Assembly (NCBI RefSeq): GCF_000696385.1 | Contig: NZ_JJMN01000021.1 | Coordinates: forward strand, 1 to 64,000 | From: Vibrio metoecus | GTDB taxonomy: Bacteria > Pseudomonadota > Gammaproteobacteria > Enterobacterales > Vibrionaceae | Length of the DNA: 64,000 nt | Direction of reading: 5' to 3' | Shown here: positions 1 to 9,944 of the stretch, in pieces | How the letters are laid out: each line of letters begins with the position of its first letter | Numbering within the stretch: the first letter of the stretch is position 1 | The notes under the pieces: generated by a model | The model's input: only the letters and a program-made list of their open reading frames with translations | What the model was told of the DNA's origin: nothing | The model's database searches: none | Made by a program: the position numbers and the translations under genes

Positions 1-50
1 TGTTTTTGATAACAATGCGCGCCAACACAGACGCGCACTTATCTTAACCC

Positions 51-1646
51 TTAGTGCTCACGAGTCGCACGGAATGTCACCTCTGGTGAACGCTCCTGCG
101 CCAAGTTCAAATTCACCATGGTTGGTGCGATGTACGCGAGGTTATCGCCACCATCTAGCGCCAGGTTGCTCTGGTTCTTACGTTTGAATTCTTCAAACTT
201 CTTCACATCGTCACACTCAACCCAACGAGCGGTCGCAACGTTAACGCCTTCATAAATAGCTTCAACGTTGTATTCTGATTTCAGACGCGATACCACCACA
301 TCAAACTGCAGCACACCCACCGCGCCAACGATGAGATCATTGTTTTGCAGTGGACGGAAAACCTGTACTTGCACCCTCTTCAGAAAGTTTGCACTAAGCC
401 TTTGAGCAGCTGCTTTTGTTTAAGTGGATCACGCAGACGGATACGACGGAACAGTTCAGGGGCAAAGTTCGGAATACCAGTAAATTTCAGAGTTTCGCCT
501 TGGGTAAAGGTATCGCCAATCTGGATCGTACCGTGGTTATGCAGACCAATAATGTCACCTGCAAAGGCTTCTTCTGCACGCGCACGGTCACCGGCCATGA
601 AAGTCACCGCATCCGAAATGTTGATCTGCTTGCCAAGGCGCACGTGATTCATCTTCATGCCTTGCTTGTAAGTGCCCGATACAATACGCACGAAAGCAAT
701 TCGGTCACGGTGCTTTGGATCCATGTTGGCTTGAATTTTAAACACGAAGCCACTGAACTTCTCTTCGCTCGCGTCCACGACCCGCTCTGCCGCTTGACGA
801 GGCATTGGTGATGGAGCCCATTGGGTCAGGCCATCAAGCATATGGTCAACACCAAAGTTACCCAATGCCGTACCAAAGAAAACCGGAGTAAGTTCACCGC
901 TTAGGAATAGCTCACGATCAAACTCATGGGAAGCCCCCAGTACTAATTCCAGTTCTTCACGCAGCTGCGCGGCTAAGTCTTCACCCACCGCTTTATCCAG
1001 CTCTGGATTATCCAAGCCTTTCACGATGCGCTCGTCTTGAATGGTGTGGCCTTGACCCGTTGAGTACAAGATCGTCTCATCACGATGGATGTGATACACG
1101 CCTTTAAACTCTTTACCACAGCCGATAGGCCATGTGATCGGTGAACAAGCAATTTTCAGCTCATTTTCCACTTCATCCAGCAATTCCATCGGGTCACGGA
1201 TTTCACGGTCCAGCTTGTTCATGAACGTGACGATCGGCGTATCACGCAGACGGGTAACTTCCATCAATTTACGCGTACGATCCTCAACCCCTTTCGCGGC
1301 ATCAATCACCATCAAGCAAGAATCCACCGCGGTTAGAGTACGATAAGTATCTTCCGAGAAGTCTTCGTGTCCTGGGGTATCTAAAAGGTTAACCAGACTA
1401 TCGCCGTACGGGAACTGCATCACCGAGGTGGTCACCGAAATACCACGCTCTTTTTCCATTTCCATCCAGTCCGATTTCGCGTGCTGGTTTGAGCCACGGC
1501 CTTTTACCGTACCTGCGACTTGAATCGCAAGTCCGAAGAGACAGAACTTTTTCAGTGATCGTAGGTTTTACCCGCGTCAGGGTGCGAGAATTGATAGCAA
1601 AGGTCCTTCGCTTATTGATTTCATTGAGAAAATCTTGGTTTGCCAT
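51..1646 (-). CDS. prfC: Peptide chain release factor 3 (ICE integration target; frameshifted in this sequence)
   Basis: GTPase that recycles RF1/RF2 after translation termination. The middle (1465 down to 380) reads as a clean RF3 body with the G3 motif DTPGHED and G4 NKLD, and the C-terminus (374 down to 51) ends in the family tail ATREH. Three small insertions near 1520-1605 and two extra A's near 365-390 break the frame. They add about 6 nt in all, and the span of 532 codons including stop minus two fits the usual 529 residues, so the gene is probably intact in nature. The N-terminus [18 protein letters not shown] lies next to setR. In SXT/R391 insertions the ICE supplies the first codons and promoter of prfC, so the first dozen residues are probably ICE-derived. 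Identification is certain; the frameshifts are most likely sequence errors. Confidence 0.93.
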
Positions 1647-1902
1647 GTATAAATTCTTTTAGTTTGTACACGGATTTGTACACACTTTCGGAAGTACTCT
1701 CTTTTCAGTTCTTCGCTTGTCAAATCCGTCGTGTTAATCGTAATTGGCCGCTATTTTCGCTGATCTTGACTTTATAAACAATCAATGGTTATCTAATCGG
1801 TTACCATTTACTCTCAGCGTGCGCCAATGCTCAGTTGTAGCTGTTTGCAATCGTTGCTTCTTCAGCTCATGAACAACTGTGGCTAAACCACAAATTCCTT
1901 CG
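1590..1902. other. ICE right end and prfC junction (attR region)
   Basis: Between the setR stop and the prfC body lies about 250 nt without a gene, followed by the first codons of prfC. SXT/R391 elements recombine inside the 5' end of prfC with setR as the outermost right-end gene, and this arrangement matches exactly. A TTGACA-like box (1718-1723, minus strand) and a repeated GTGTACAAA motif precede prfC and could form the ICE-borne promoter. I cannot fix the short att core without an empty-site sequence; it should lie within the first ~50 codons of prfC. Confidence 0.6.
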
Positions 1903-2550
1903 CTACCAGAAATCGATGATAGCTTGTCGTACTACACCGATGATGGTGCAGTTGCCGTTGATCGGTATTGCCGGGTATTGCGGGTTCAAAGGTTTTAGAT
2001 ACTTCTGTTCACCATCAATAACCAACTGCTTAAAGGTTGCTTCTTTCGAATCATCCAAACGCGCAACAACCAATGAACCTGAAGAAAAAGGTAACTCAGG
2101 ATCAACAACGATCACTGCTCCCTCAGGTATGGATTTTTTTCCGCTTGGATTTTCCATACTGTCGCCTTTTACGCGAAGTGCGAAACAACCCTCATGTGCT
2201 TTCCCAGTGACTTCACGCCACTCCTCAGCATCTTCATGGGCAAATCCCTCCGCTATTTCAGTCCAATCACCGGCCTGAACCCAGTTAATGAGAGGAATTC
2301 TTCCCTTAATATCAGGCCCGACTTCTACATTACCGACCCCCAAGCCAATCTCGCCATCACCTGTGGCGAGCCAATGAGCATTCACGCGAAGCGCCTCCGC
2401 GATCTGCATGGTGTAACGAGACCTAGCCGATTTACCAGAGCAAATCTGGCTGATCGACTGCTGTTTGATACCAATGCGACGAGCCAACTCAGACTGAGTC
2501 ACCCCAGTAAGCTGCAAGGCATGGTTTAGTCGTTCGGATAAAGTTTTCAT
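1903..2550 (-). CDS. setR: SetR, CI-like master repressor
   Basis: 215 residues, the usual SetR length. Residues ~5-60 form an XRE helix-turn-helix (TQSELARRIGIKQQSIS). The C-terminal half is a LexA/S24 self-cleaving peptidase: an Ala-Gly cleavage site in INWVQAGDW (about residue 90), the catalytic serine in GDSMENPSG and a lysine in KEATFKQL. The family represses the SXT transfer regulon and is autocleaved under RecA during the SOS response. It is divergent from the Cro-like gene, with four half-palindromic operators between them. The position next to prfC and the length make this assignment firm. Confidence 0.95.
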   Translation of the reverse strand: MKTLSERLNHALQLTGVTQSELARRIGIKQQSISQICSGKSARSRYTMQIAEALRVNAHWLATGDGEIGLGVGNVEVGPDIKGRIPLINWVQAGDWTEIAEGFAHEDAEEWREVTGKAHEGCFALRVKGDSMENPSGKKSIPEGAVIVVDPELPFSSGSLVVARLDDSKEATFKQLVIDGEQKYLKPLNPQYPAIPINGNCTIIGVVRQAIIDFW

Positions 2551-2563
2551 AAGCCCGTATTCT

Positions 2564-2654
2564 ACAAATAAAACTGTAGCCTTTCAACAATTTTAACTGT
2601 TGACTAATCTACAGTTTAAACTGTAACATTCAATCTTGTAACAGTTATTATTGT
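2564..2654. promoter_or_regulatory. SetR/CroS operator array between divergent genes
   Basis: Four related ~14-bp operators of form ACA-N8-TGT lie at 2564-2577, 2587-2600, 2611-2624 and 2641-2654, spaced 23, 24 and 30 bp. The third, ACAGTTTAAACTGT, is a perfect palindrome; the others are imperfect versions. SXT is known to have four SetR/CroS operators here. The array covers both divergent promoters, so the two repressors can compete as in phage lambda. Confidence 0.82.
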
Positions 2655-2667
2655 AACAGGAGACGGT

Positions 2668-2919
2668 ATGGAAGTGTTCAACACGACACAAAAACATCTC
2701 CGCCGTGCCATTGACTTGGTAGGCGGGCAATCAGCATTAGCACGAGCCATCAACTCAAAACAGCAAAACGTCTGGTTTTGGTTGAATAAATCAGGGCGTG
2801 TTCCCGCTGAATTCGTTTTACCCATCGAACAAGCTACGCAAGGACAGGTAACCCGATCTCAGTTAAGACCGGACATCTATCCCGAATGCCCAAGCGAGCT
2901 GAAAGCCAGTAACCAGTAG
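2668..2919 (+). CDS. croS: Cro-like repressor
   Basis: 83-residue basic protein with a small helix-turn-helix (residues ~12-45, GGQSALARAINSKQQNVWFWL) typical of the YdaS/Cro group. It is divergent from setR across the operator array and has a good ribosome site (AGGAGA) before the ATG. In SXT the gene in this place is croS, which counters SetR after induction. The symbol rests on position and fold, not on residue-level recognition. Confidence 0.8.
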   Translation: MEVFNTTQKHLRRAIDLVGGQSALARAINSKQQNVWFWLNKSGRVPAEFVLPIEQATQGQVTRSQLRPDIYPECPSELKASNQ

Positions 2920-2974
2920 GATTAAGGGCAAATAATGGTGAGCATTTTACGTAAACACAAAAGCGAGTTCCTCC

Positions 2975-3843
2975 ATGCGTGATTATGGCAAGGTCTATAC
3001 CCGCTTTTGGCTAAAGCAAAACGTTTTGTCCTGGAGTGACTCAGCGAAGTTGCTAGGACTGTATTTGCTTACATGCCCACATTGTAATTTGCTTGGCTGC
3101 TTTCGATTGCCGATTGGTTACGTTGCTTCTGACTTGAACTGGGATGAGCAACAGGTTGCCAAGGCTCTGAATGAGTTAGAACAAGATCAGTTCCTCATTC
3201 GTTGCGAGGAATCTGGTTGGACTTTGATTCGGAGCTTTCTGAAGCACAACCCAATCGAAAACCCGAACCAAGGTAAGGCAGCCTTTCGGTTACTTAAAGA
3301 TGTACCTGCCGACTTCGTTGGTATGGCATCGCTTTTGAAGTCACTTGCCGCTTTCCAAGCTCGGCTTCCAGAAGAATTTTCATCATTGTTTATGCCTGAT
3401 GGCAACCCGGTAAGGGACTCTCAACGGTCGGATGACTCTGAGAGAAGCAATAAACCAACAGTTAAAACTGTTGACCACATACAGTTTGAAGACTTCTGGG
3501 ATGTACAAATACGCAAAGAAAAAAAGCGAAAGCCAAAGAAGAATGGCTACGCATGGGCCTCAATGAAGACCATGAACTCGCCTTGGAAGTGCTAACACGT
3601 TGGAAAGAGCAACGAGACAACCGATTGCAGTATCAAGATCGGACTAAGACCCCTATGCCACATAACTGGCTTTTAAACCGGCAATGGGAAGACGAGTACG
3701 TTCGCATTGATGAAGTACAGCAATCATCGACGAGCCTAAAGGGCAGCAATCACCAATTGAATATTGAAGAAAGCAATCGTCGCATCGCTGAAAGCTGGGC
3801 CGGACCAGGTATTAGGGAGGTTCGTTCAAGTGCAGGAGGTTGA
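2975..3843 (+). CDS. Replication-initiator-like protein (frameshifted)
   Basis: Two overlapping frames make one gene. Residues 1-~110 look like a winged-helix replication protein (phage O/DnaT-like: LSWSDSAKLLGLYLLTC, then a region predicting DNA contacts). After a linker the frame changes near 3503-3520 and continues as EEWLRMGLNEDHELALEVL...WLLNRQWEDE, a typical C-terminus of such proteins. Joining them needs one missing base (or four) and gives ~289 residues. It lies in the early operon after croS, before a DUF6475-like gene, and probably acts in DNA replication. I cannot name it. The break could be a real mutation or a sequence error. Confidence 0.6.
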
Positions 3844-4492
3844 TAAACGCGAGTTTGCTGAAGTTTGGGGAGCAGCTTGGGCCATGTATGGCAAAAGCGT
3901 ATCACCGCAATTGCTATCCATCGCATTTGAAGCCCTTCGTGCTTATAGCATTGAAGAAGTGCGAATCGGTCTGACTCGGCATATTCAATCACCGGATACT
4001 GGGCAATTTTTTCCAAAGCCCGCTGACGTCATCAAGCATATCGATGGCAACTCGGGTTCAAGAGCCATGTTTGCTTGGAACAAAGTTGACAAGGCTGTTC
4101 GTCAGGTTGGCGCTTGGACATCCGTGATGTTTGACGATGCACTTATCCACCGCGTGATTTCAGACATGGGGGGATGGGTTGAACTCTGCAAAGTTGATGA
4201 CAGGGAATACCCCTTTAAGCAAAAAGAGTTTTTAACACGCTACCAGGCTTACTTGCTGCGGGACGAAGTGGGTGAATACCCAAGGCTATTACAGGGTATT
4301 GCAGACCATCAGAACCAGCAAAAAGGATTTGATATGCAAGCGCCTGTTGCCGTGGGTGACTGGTCAAAAGCGGCACAAGTTTACACGAGAGGCATCGCTG
4401 ACTTTAGCGCAGTGCCTTTAAAAAGAATAAGCCCGAAAGCCATTCAGGCGCTTCTCGGAAATCAATTAGAGGACAAAAATGAAAACGATTAA
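3830..4492 (+). CDS. DUF6475-like hypothetical protein
   Basis: 220 residues from a GTG at 3830, chosen because TAGGGAGG sits 9 nt upstream; the longer ATG start at 3764 lies inside the preceding gene without a ribosome site. N-terminal half (EFAEVWGAAWAMYGKSVSPQLLSIAF, then FFPKPADVIKHI) resembles DUF6475 proteins found beside replication genes of phages and ICEs. Overlaps the preceding frame by 14 nt and the transglycosylase gene by 14 nt, so it belongs to the same operon. Function unknown. Confidence 0.65.
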   Translation: MQEVDKREFAEVWGAAWAMYGKSVSPQLLSIAFEALRAYSIEEVRIGLTRHIQSPDTGQFFPKPADVIKHIDGNSGSRAMFAWNKVDKAVRQVGAWTSVMFDDALIHRVISDMGGWVELCKVDDREYPFKQKEFLTRYQAYLLRDEVGEYPRLLQGIADHQNQQKGFDMQAPVAVGDWSKAAQVYTRGIADFSAVPLKRISPKAIQALLGNQLEDKNEND

Positions 4493-5027
4493 AGCAAAAA
4501 CCATTGCCCTAGTGATAGCCATGTCCGCAAGCACTTCAGTCTATGCGTTTCCGGGCTATCAGTGGGAAAAAGCAGCACAAAGTGTTGGTATTGATCCAGT
4601 CATGCTCTACGCCGTTGCCTTGGCTGAGTCGGCCTCACATCGAGGTCTTAACATGACCAGTCCATGGCCATACGCAATTCGCAATGGTTCAAACGCAACC
4701 TACGCCAAATCTAAGACAGAAGCGGAGCAACTGTTAAACCAGGCACTTCAAGAGAGTAAAAAATACCAGCTCGATATTGGCCTTATGCAAATCAATTTGC
4801 ATTGGCATGGACATCGAGTGAGCTCAGCAGCAGAACTGCTAGACCCCATCACCAACCTTACTGTCGGCTCCAGTATTTTGGCCGAAGCAATCAAGTCTTC
4901 ACCAAACGATTTAGAGCTTGGCATAGGCCGCTATCACAGTTGGAACGAAGAGCGTGCACGCTGGTATGGGCAAAGAGTGCTTTCTATCTATCGCAATATT
5001 TTACATGAACTGGAGGTCCGTCAATGA
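4479..5027 (+). CDS. Lytic transglycosylase (SLT family), exported
   Basis: 182 residues with a signal peptide (residues 1-23, cleavage after VYA). The SLT/lysozyme-like domain shows the catalytic glutamate in YAVALAESASHR and the conserved patches DIGLMQINLHWHG and YHSWNEERARWYGQRV. Such enzymes open peptidoglycan locally so the conjugation apparatus can pass the wall. It overlaps its neighbours on both sides and lies just before setD, as in SXT. Confidence 0.85.
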   Translation: MKTIKAKTIALVIAMSASTSVYAFPGYQWEKAAQSVGIDPVMLYAVALAESASHRGLNMTSPWPYAIRNGSNATYAKSKTEAEQLLNQALQESKKYQLDIGLMQINLHWHGHRVSSAAELLDPITNLTVGSSILAEAIKSSPNDLELGIGRYHSWNEERARWYGQRVLSIYRNILHELEVRQ

Positions 5028-5323
5028 CAACCAATCAACAAGACTTCTATCAATTAAATTTGGCGTACCTACACGCAGCACGAGAATTAGCGCGAATTGA
5101 TCCGCAAGAGGCGGTCTTGCGCTTTGGACTTACACGCGACGTGGTGGATGCACTGATTAATGCCGGTGTTGACGACCTGCAACGAGTGGCGACCTCATCA
5201 TTCATGCTGTTTCAACCAAGGGGTAACCAAAGCCAACTGATTGAGATGGTGAAGAGCAAAGGCACAGGTATCCCAAGAATCGCTTATTTATTATCAACCC
5301 TAAACAACAAGGGGGATGCATGA
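5024..5323 (+). CDS. setD: SetD, FlhD-like transfer activator subunit
   Basis: 99 residues, all-helical, FlhD-like in the pattern LAYLHAARELARIDPQEAVLRFGL and a short C-terminal helix. With SetC it forms the activator needed for int, xis and tra expression in SXT. It starts within the last codons of the transglycosylase gene and overlaps setC by 4 nt, giving translational coupling of the two subunits. Order (setD then setC) and size match SXT. Confidence 0.9.
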   Translation: MTTNQQDFYQLNLAYLHAARELARIDPQEAVLRFGLTRDVVDALINAGVDDLQRVATSSFMLFQPRGNQSQLIEMVKSKGTGIPRIAYLLSTLNNKGDA

Positions 5324-5853
5324 TTGATAACCTGTCCAAAAGTGAGCTGTTTACCCGAGCCTCGCTGCTTATTAAGTACGGATTTCGAACGACCATTATC
5401 GCGCTCGATACAGGTTTGCCAATCCACATTATCAGAAGGCTGCACAAAGAAGTGACTGGCAAGTCACCTTGTCCTGGTCAATTGCCAGAATCTGATGCCA
5501 TCGTTAAAAGCAGAAGAGCCCTAGTTGAAGGCTCCCTCCTGATGGCGCTTTATGTCAATATTGGTGGTGATAATGTCTACAAGCAATTAAATATCGATGC
5601 TTTGATGAAGGCTTACGATGCGTACTTGGTTGCAAGAGAAGAAGCAGATCTTCCAGCTGAGATCCCCTGGAAAAAACTGACCATCAATGAAGGTTGGGTT
5701 CTAGCTCGTGATTTAAGATCACAGCTGGCATCCTTACACCGGTGTCGATGCGGCAGTCTGTATTTGACGGTATCACAACAGCGCATTCAGCTTAAATGTC
5801 CTGTGTGCGAGATTATGGCCGAGCAAACCACTAGAGCACTTTGTGAGAACTAA
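5320..5853 (+). CDS. setC: SetC, FlhC-like transfer activator subunit
   Basis: 177 residues. FlhC-like: helical DNA-binding N-terminus (TTIIALDTGLPIHIIRRLHKEV) and a C-terminal zinc site with CRCG at about 146-149 and CPVC at about 163-166. Pairs with SetD to activate the transfer promoters; SetR represses the operon. ATGA overlap with setD. Confidence 0.93.
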   Translation: MIDNLSKSELFTRASLLIKYGFRTTIIALDTGLPIHIIRRLHKEVTGKSPCPGQLPESDAIVKSRRALVEGSLLMALYVNIGGDNVYKQLNIDALMKAYDAYLVAREEADLPAEIPWKKLTINEGWVLARDLRSQLASLHRCRCGSLYLTVSQQRIQLKCPVCEIMAEQTTRALCEN

Positions 5854-5907
5854 CATGCTGATTCATGATTTGATTGTGCACCGCCCGTGCACTTTGAGAG
5901 TACTAAG

Positions 5908-6339
5908 ATGACAAACTTACTTAAATCTTTACCAGCACGCTGCTGGGTTATATCACTGGGGCTTTTTCTGGCGACTTTGGCTGCGGCTCATTTTTTTCCA
6001 TCAGAATTATTAACGGCATCTGCCAAGTTAGCGGCTCTGCCATTTCTGTTCTGCACCGTCGTTTTTTTCAGCTACTTGGGATTCAAAGCGACCTGTAATC
6101 CCATCGGACTTATAGCCATCATTACTATGCTTGTAGCAATCGCATATTGGCAAGCGAGTTGGACAATTGTTGGTTTGGGACTCTTTTTCTTAGCTATTTG
6201 TACTGGAATTAGATTCTTGAGCAGCCAAGTTAAAGATTCGGGTAGAACTTTGAGCATTGAAGAAAAATGGTATTGGTATAAGCTCCATTCGTTTTTTGAT
6301 GGCTTTTATCCTAGGTATCCCAAAAAGCCAAAAAAATAG
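5908..6339 (+). CDS. eex: Entry exclusion protein Eex
   Basis: 143 residues from the ATG at 5908, the length known for the SXT and R391 Eex proteins; an upstream ATG at 5887 would add seven residues. Three or four hydrophobic segments (about 15-33, 40-60, 68-85, 88-102) and a basic C-terminal tail PRYPKKPKK mark an inner-membrane protein. Eex in the recipient blocks redundant entry by recognising TraG of a like donor. It is convergent with traG, and the TraG here carries the S-group signature, so Eex is probably S-type. Confidence 0.88.
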   Translation: MTNLLKSLPARCWVISLGLFLATLAAAHFFPSELLTASAKLAALPFLFCTVVFFSYLGFKATCNPIGLIAIITMLVAIAYWQASWTIVGLGLFFLAICTGIRFLSSQVKDSGRTLSIEEKWYWYKLHSFFDGFYPRYPKKPKK

Positions 6340-6361
6340 CCAGCTCACCACAAGCTGGCTA
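6337..6361. terminator. Bidirectional terminator between eex and traG
   Basis: Perfect 8-bp stem TAGCCAGC / GCTGGCTA around a 9-nt loop. The eex stop codon is the first triplet of the stem. A run of seven T's follows on the minus strand (traG side) and a T-rich tract on the plus strand, so it can stop both converging transcripts. Confidence 0.85.
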
Positions 6362-6371
6362 CCTTCTGTTT

Positions 6372-9300
6372 TTAGTTCCTTCCTGATGCCTGGTTATAGG
6401 CCCTAATATCGATCAAGTTGTTCTGAGCATAATCTCCCGCAAGGGATGCATTTGAGATCACTGCAATCTGCTTATCCACAAATGCTTTATCTTCTTCGGA
6501 CACACTGTCGGGGATGTAAGCGCCACTCTCATCCTTTTGACGATACTCATTTAGCATTTGTTCCCTTAGGCCAAGCATTTCAGGCGACCAACTCGATGAG
6601 TCTTCAGAGTTGAAAACGCGCCCCGCCAAACCTTCATTGAAAGCTTGAGCGAACACTTGACTTTGAATCGGGGTCAATCCCATTCTCTGCCCTTCGCTGT
6701 ATGCTTCCTGTTTAAAATCATCGGCATACTGTTCTAAGAACTCACCATATCGATTGTTAACTGCCGCACCGAATGCCCCAGCCAACATGGCTTCAGACTT
6801 AGTGCCCCAGTTTACTTCGGAGGCATACTGCGAACTCGATCCACTGTATGCATCATTAAACGCCGTCAAAGGGTTTTCCAAAGAGGTTCCTGCATCAACG
6901 GCGGCTTTTAAGCCATCCCAGGTTGATTTGCTAGCCACCGTAGCGTTGTGCAAGAAACCTCGTGAGCCAGGATCTTCAAGCGCTTGTTCTTTATAACTCT
7001 CATAGTCTTCGCCAAAGTGATTCAAGGTATGCAGTGCTGCATCAGTATGCTTGCCACTGAAATCACCAATAGCACTGGCGCTGTTGAAGAACATTTCAGC
7101 ACCAGAAACTCCGCTATCATCAGTCATAATGCGTGATCGCCACTGAGATCCAGCTTCACTGTTTAGTCCAGATTGATAGGTACTTGTGTCAGTAGCTACG
7201 GCCTGCTGAGCTTGCTGCTGATGCGCATTCAACTGTCCATCTATACCAGACAGATTGGTTTGGTAAGCCGATTGAGCTGCGTTGAACTGAGTTTGAACTG
7301 TTGCTGCATCCTCGTAGCCGCCCAATACACCCGATTCAACTTGGCTTTGAGTATCACCAAAAGTAGGTGCAGTTGATGACAAGCCTTCATTTGAGCGCGG
7401 CTGAATTGATCGTAAATCGGCTCCGGTAGCCATGGCCATAACCGTCATTGCAGCTTGATAATCATTGTCGCGTTCAGCGGGCGTCGAGGAGTTGCTATAG
7501 GTTAAAGACTCCATAGCTGCGGCCACATACGCCTGATTATCATCAGGTAGCAAGCGCTGATACATTGGAAGGTTTTCACGTAATCGGTTACCTGCTTCAA
7601 CATGCTGGTTCATATAGCGACCTAAATAATCCATGACTTCAGGATTATCCGCTGCTAATCGAGTTAACGTCGCACCATCCGTGTTCCTTTGTCCTGATAG
7701 ACTGTAGCTGGCCTGATCAAGCTCACTAAAGCGGTTTGATGCCGTGATAACGTCTTGTGCTGAACTCTGAAGTGACTGATAGTCTTGATTAGACAACGAC
7801 ATCTCAACGCCAGAGCGTCTTGAATCTGAAAGGTCCTTAACCATCGCATCGCGAAACTCAGCACGTCGTGAATCACTTGATGCCAAACTTTGCATCTCCC
7901 CAGTGAGCGTATTTGCGGTCGTAGATCGAGAACTGCCCTCTGATGACTCAACTTGGCCACTAAAGTTACCACCTAAATCCAAGCCTGCTCGTACCCTTGA
8001 TAGTTTTGGTACACGAGATGAGTCTGGCTTATCGACTCCTGGCAAGTTTCCCTGTGGAGAATCATTGCCGCCAGTACCAAGAAGCCTTCCAAGAAAACCC
8101 TTATCAGCAACTTCTTTCTCACCGGGATTAGTAATAGTTCCATCGCCACCGACCCTTAGGCCTCCCGATAGCACGCCCGATACCAAGCCACGTACAGCAT
8201 CTTTTTTATCGTCTCCAAAACCATACCGAGTTTGCAGGTCATCAGTAACCTGATTAACAACGGCGCTAGATGCGGAGTTAGATGAGCCGATCTGACGTCC
8301 AACCGAAGACAGGTTGTCGTAACTTAGCTTTTCACCAAAAGTTCGACTCATGGTATTCCCAACCTGACGACTAAAGGCTTGGGTTGCCTGAGTCATGGAT
8401 TCTTTTGCAGAGCCGACCATTGAACCCACTGCGTTTCCGACAGAGAAACTGCTTAGTAGGTTTGACGCGCCGGTCATAGCAGAACCCGTAAGGGCTGAAT
8501 TCTGGAACATTGACTGTGATTGCATGACCGGGGCATTTTTCGCGACATCTGGACTTGCCAGCTTTTCATCAATGGCATCACCATTTTGAAGACGTCCAGC
8601 CAAGTGGGTTGCAGTTATTGCTGAGCCATACACAAGCATGAGCGAAATTGCAGGAACACTAGACGCCAACATTCCGCCAGTAGCTATCCAGGTTTGCAGC
8701 ACTGAATCCATCTGCATCATCCCGGCAAAAGATGGCACTTCCGTACCTGCAAAGGCATCAAGAGCCGACATTTTCCCTGCAACGGTTAAATGAATATACA
8801 GGTTAATGATGGCCATGACAGGCATCCAAAGTTGAATCCAAAGCAGGATTAACAAGTACTTCCCAGCCATTCGCATCCCGATTTGGCCAAGGGCTATCAC
8901 AAAGGCCATCAATGGGGTGATGGCGTAAATGAACCCCTCAAAAAACGTCATCATCGGACGAACGATACTTTGGAACAGGGTCTGCTCCGCCGCCCATTGT
9001 GTATTGCGCTGCTCAATCGCTTGGTTAACCATCACGGCTGCGGTGAAAGCTTGATCATCCATATACTTGCCCGTCACGCTTTGCTCATAAATAGGCAAAA
9101 GCACTGACGCGGTCATGTACTCTTGGGTGTTAACCGAAGCCAAACCAAGGTTATTCAGTGCATTTCGGATCACGTCATCAGTGTCCGTTGCTGACGAAGT
9201 CCCCAATGAGGCCGACAGAACCTGTTTAAGCCTTGGAATGAAGGTTGATTCTGTCATGAGTTTCAGTTGGCTATAGGCATCGGTGCAGTCCAGATCGCTA

Positions 9301-9941
9301 CTGCTACCACTGAGCACGATGCGCGTGCCATAAATGCGCGAATCAAACCTAATCGCTGTCATCGGGTTAGGATCACTCAGCACCTGATCGAGGTTCTTTT
9401 GGCCGATGTCGATACCAATCAAGGTGCACTCTTTGATGTAGTTAAACCACGATTGCTCGATATCCGAGCCGCCGACACGATTTGCATCACCTAACCCAGA
9501 GCGATCCATCACCTGTTTTCTCACTTTAATCAGTGACTGTAAACTGGATGCAAAGCCGTATTCCGTCATGGCGGGAGTTGAGAACGCCGTTTCAAACAAT
9601 CGCGTGATTTGAAAGCCAACTGTAGAAATCGTACTGCCTGCGGCAGCAACACCGATGGGCACATTATCAACCACTCGAACTTGTCCCGTGTACGCATCCT
9701 CAATGCTCACTCGGGTACTGGGTCCAAACATGGTTGCAAAGACTAGCCATGAGACTAAAACGTGTTGAAAGTTAATCCCACGACCACCTTGCATTAAGGC
9801 CTGAACAGAGACCATCAATACCCCAATGAGCAAGCCAATACGAACCATTGAAGTAAAATCGCCTGTACCAGTGATCATCGCGACAGCATTCAGGACCTGT
9901 TCTAAAAAAGCCGAATCCCCGATGGAATAGATTTCCCACAT
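6372..9941 (-). CDS. traG: TraG, mating-pair stabilisation and exclusion-target protein
   Basis: 1189 residues, the SXT TraG length. Several membrane segments lie in the first ~450 residues (for example 30-50, 60-75, 330-355, 360-385, 425-450); the rest is a long Gln/Ser-rich periplasmic or exported domain. TraG stabilises mating pairs, assists pilus assembly and is the inner-membrane target of Eex. Counting from the start, residues 606-608 are Pro-Gly-Glu, the triplet that defines the S exclusion group (Thr-Asp-Asp in R391). Last gene of the traF-H-G operon, 3 nt after traH. Confidence 0.96.
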   Translation of the reverse strand: MWEIYSIGDSAFLEQVLNAVAMITGTGDFTSMVRIGLLIGVLMVSVQALMQGGRGINFQHVLVSWLVFATMFGPSTRVSIEDAYTGQVRVVDNVPIGVAAAGSTISTVGFQITRLFETAFSTPAMTEYGFASSLQSLIKVRKQVMDRSGLGDANRVGGSDIEQSWFNYIKECTLIGIDIGQKNLDQVLSDPNPMTAIRFDSRIYGTRIVLSGSSSDLDCTDAYSQLKLMTESTFIPRLKQVLSASLGTSSATDTDDVIRNALNNLGLASVNTQEYMTASVLLPIYEQSVTGKYMDDQAFTAAVMVNQAIEQRNTQWAAEQTLFQSIVRPMMTFFEGFIYAITPLMAFVIALGQIGMRMAGKYLLILLWIQLWMPVMAIINLYIHLTVAGKMSALDAFAGTEVPSFAGMMQMDSVLQTWIATGGMLASSVPAISLMLVYGSAITATHLAGRLQNGDAIDEKLASPDVAKNAPVMQSQSMFQNSALTGSAMTGASNLLSSFSVGNAVGSMVGSAKESMTQATQAFSRQVGNTMSRTFGEKLSYDNLSSVGRQIGSSNSASSAVVNQVTDDLQTRYGFGDDKKDAVRGLVSGVLSGGLRVGGDGTITNPGEKEVADKGFLGRLLGTGGNDSPQGNLPGVDKPDSSRVPKLSRVRAGLDLGGNFSGQVESSEGSSRSTTANTLTGEMQSLASSDSRRAEFRDAMVKDLSDSRRSGVEMSLSNQDYQSLQSSAQDVITASNRFSELDQASYSLSGQRNTDGATLTRLAADNPEVMDYLGRYMNQHVEAGNRLRENLPMYQRLLPDDNQAYVAAAMESLTYSNSSTPAERDNDYQAAMTVMAMATGADLRSIQPRSNEGLSSTAPTFGDTQSQVESGVLGGYEDAATVQTQFNAAQSAYQTNLSGIDGQLNAHQQQAQQAVATDTSTYQSGLNSEAGSQWRSRIMTDDSGVSGAEMFFNSASAIGDFSGKHTDAALHTLNHFGEDYESYKEQALEDPGSRGFLHNATVASKSTWDGLKAAVDAGTSLENPLTAFNDAYSGSSSQYASEVNWGTKSEAMLAGAFGAAVNNRYGEFLEQYADDFKQEAYSEGQRMGLTPIQSQVFAQAFNEGLAGRVFNSEDSSSWSPEMLGLREQMLNEYRQKDESGAYIPDSVSEEDKAFVDKQIAVISNASLAGDYAQNNLIDIRAYNQASGRN

Positions 9942-9944
9942 TAT

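Noticed and set aside
6754-8589. Several plus-strand frames inside traG
   Set aside because: Antisense shadows of a well-supported 1189-residue gene.
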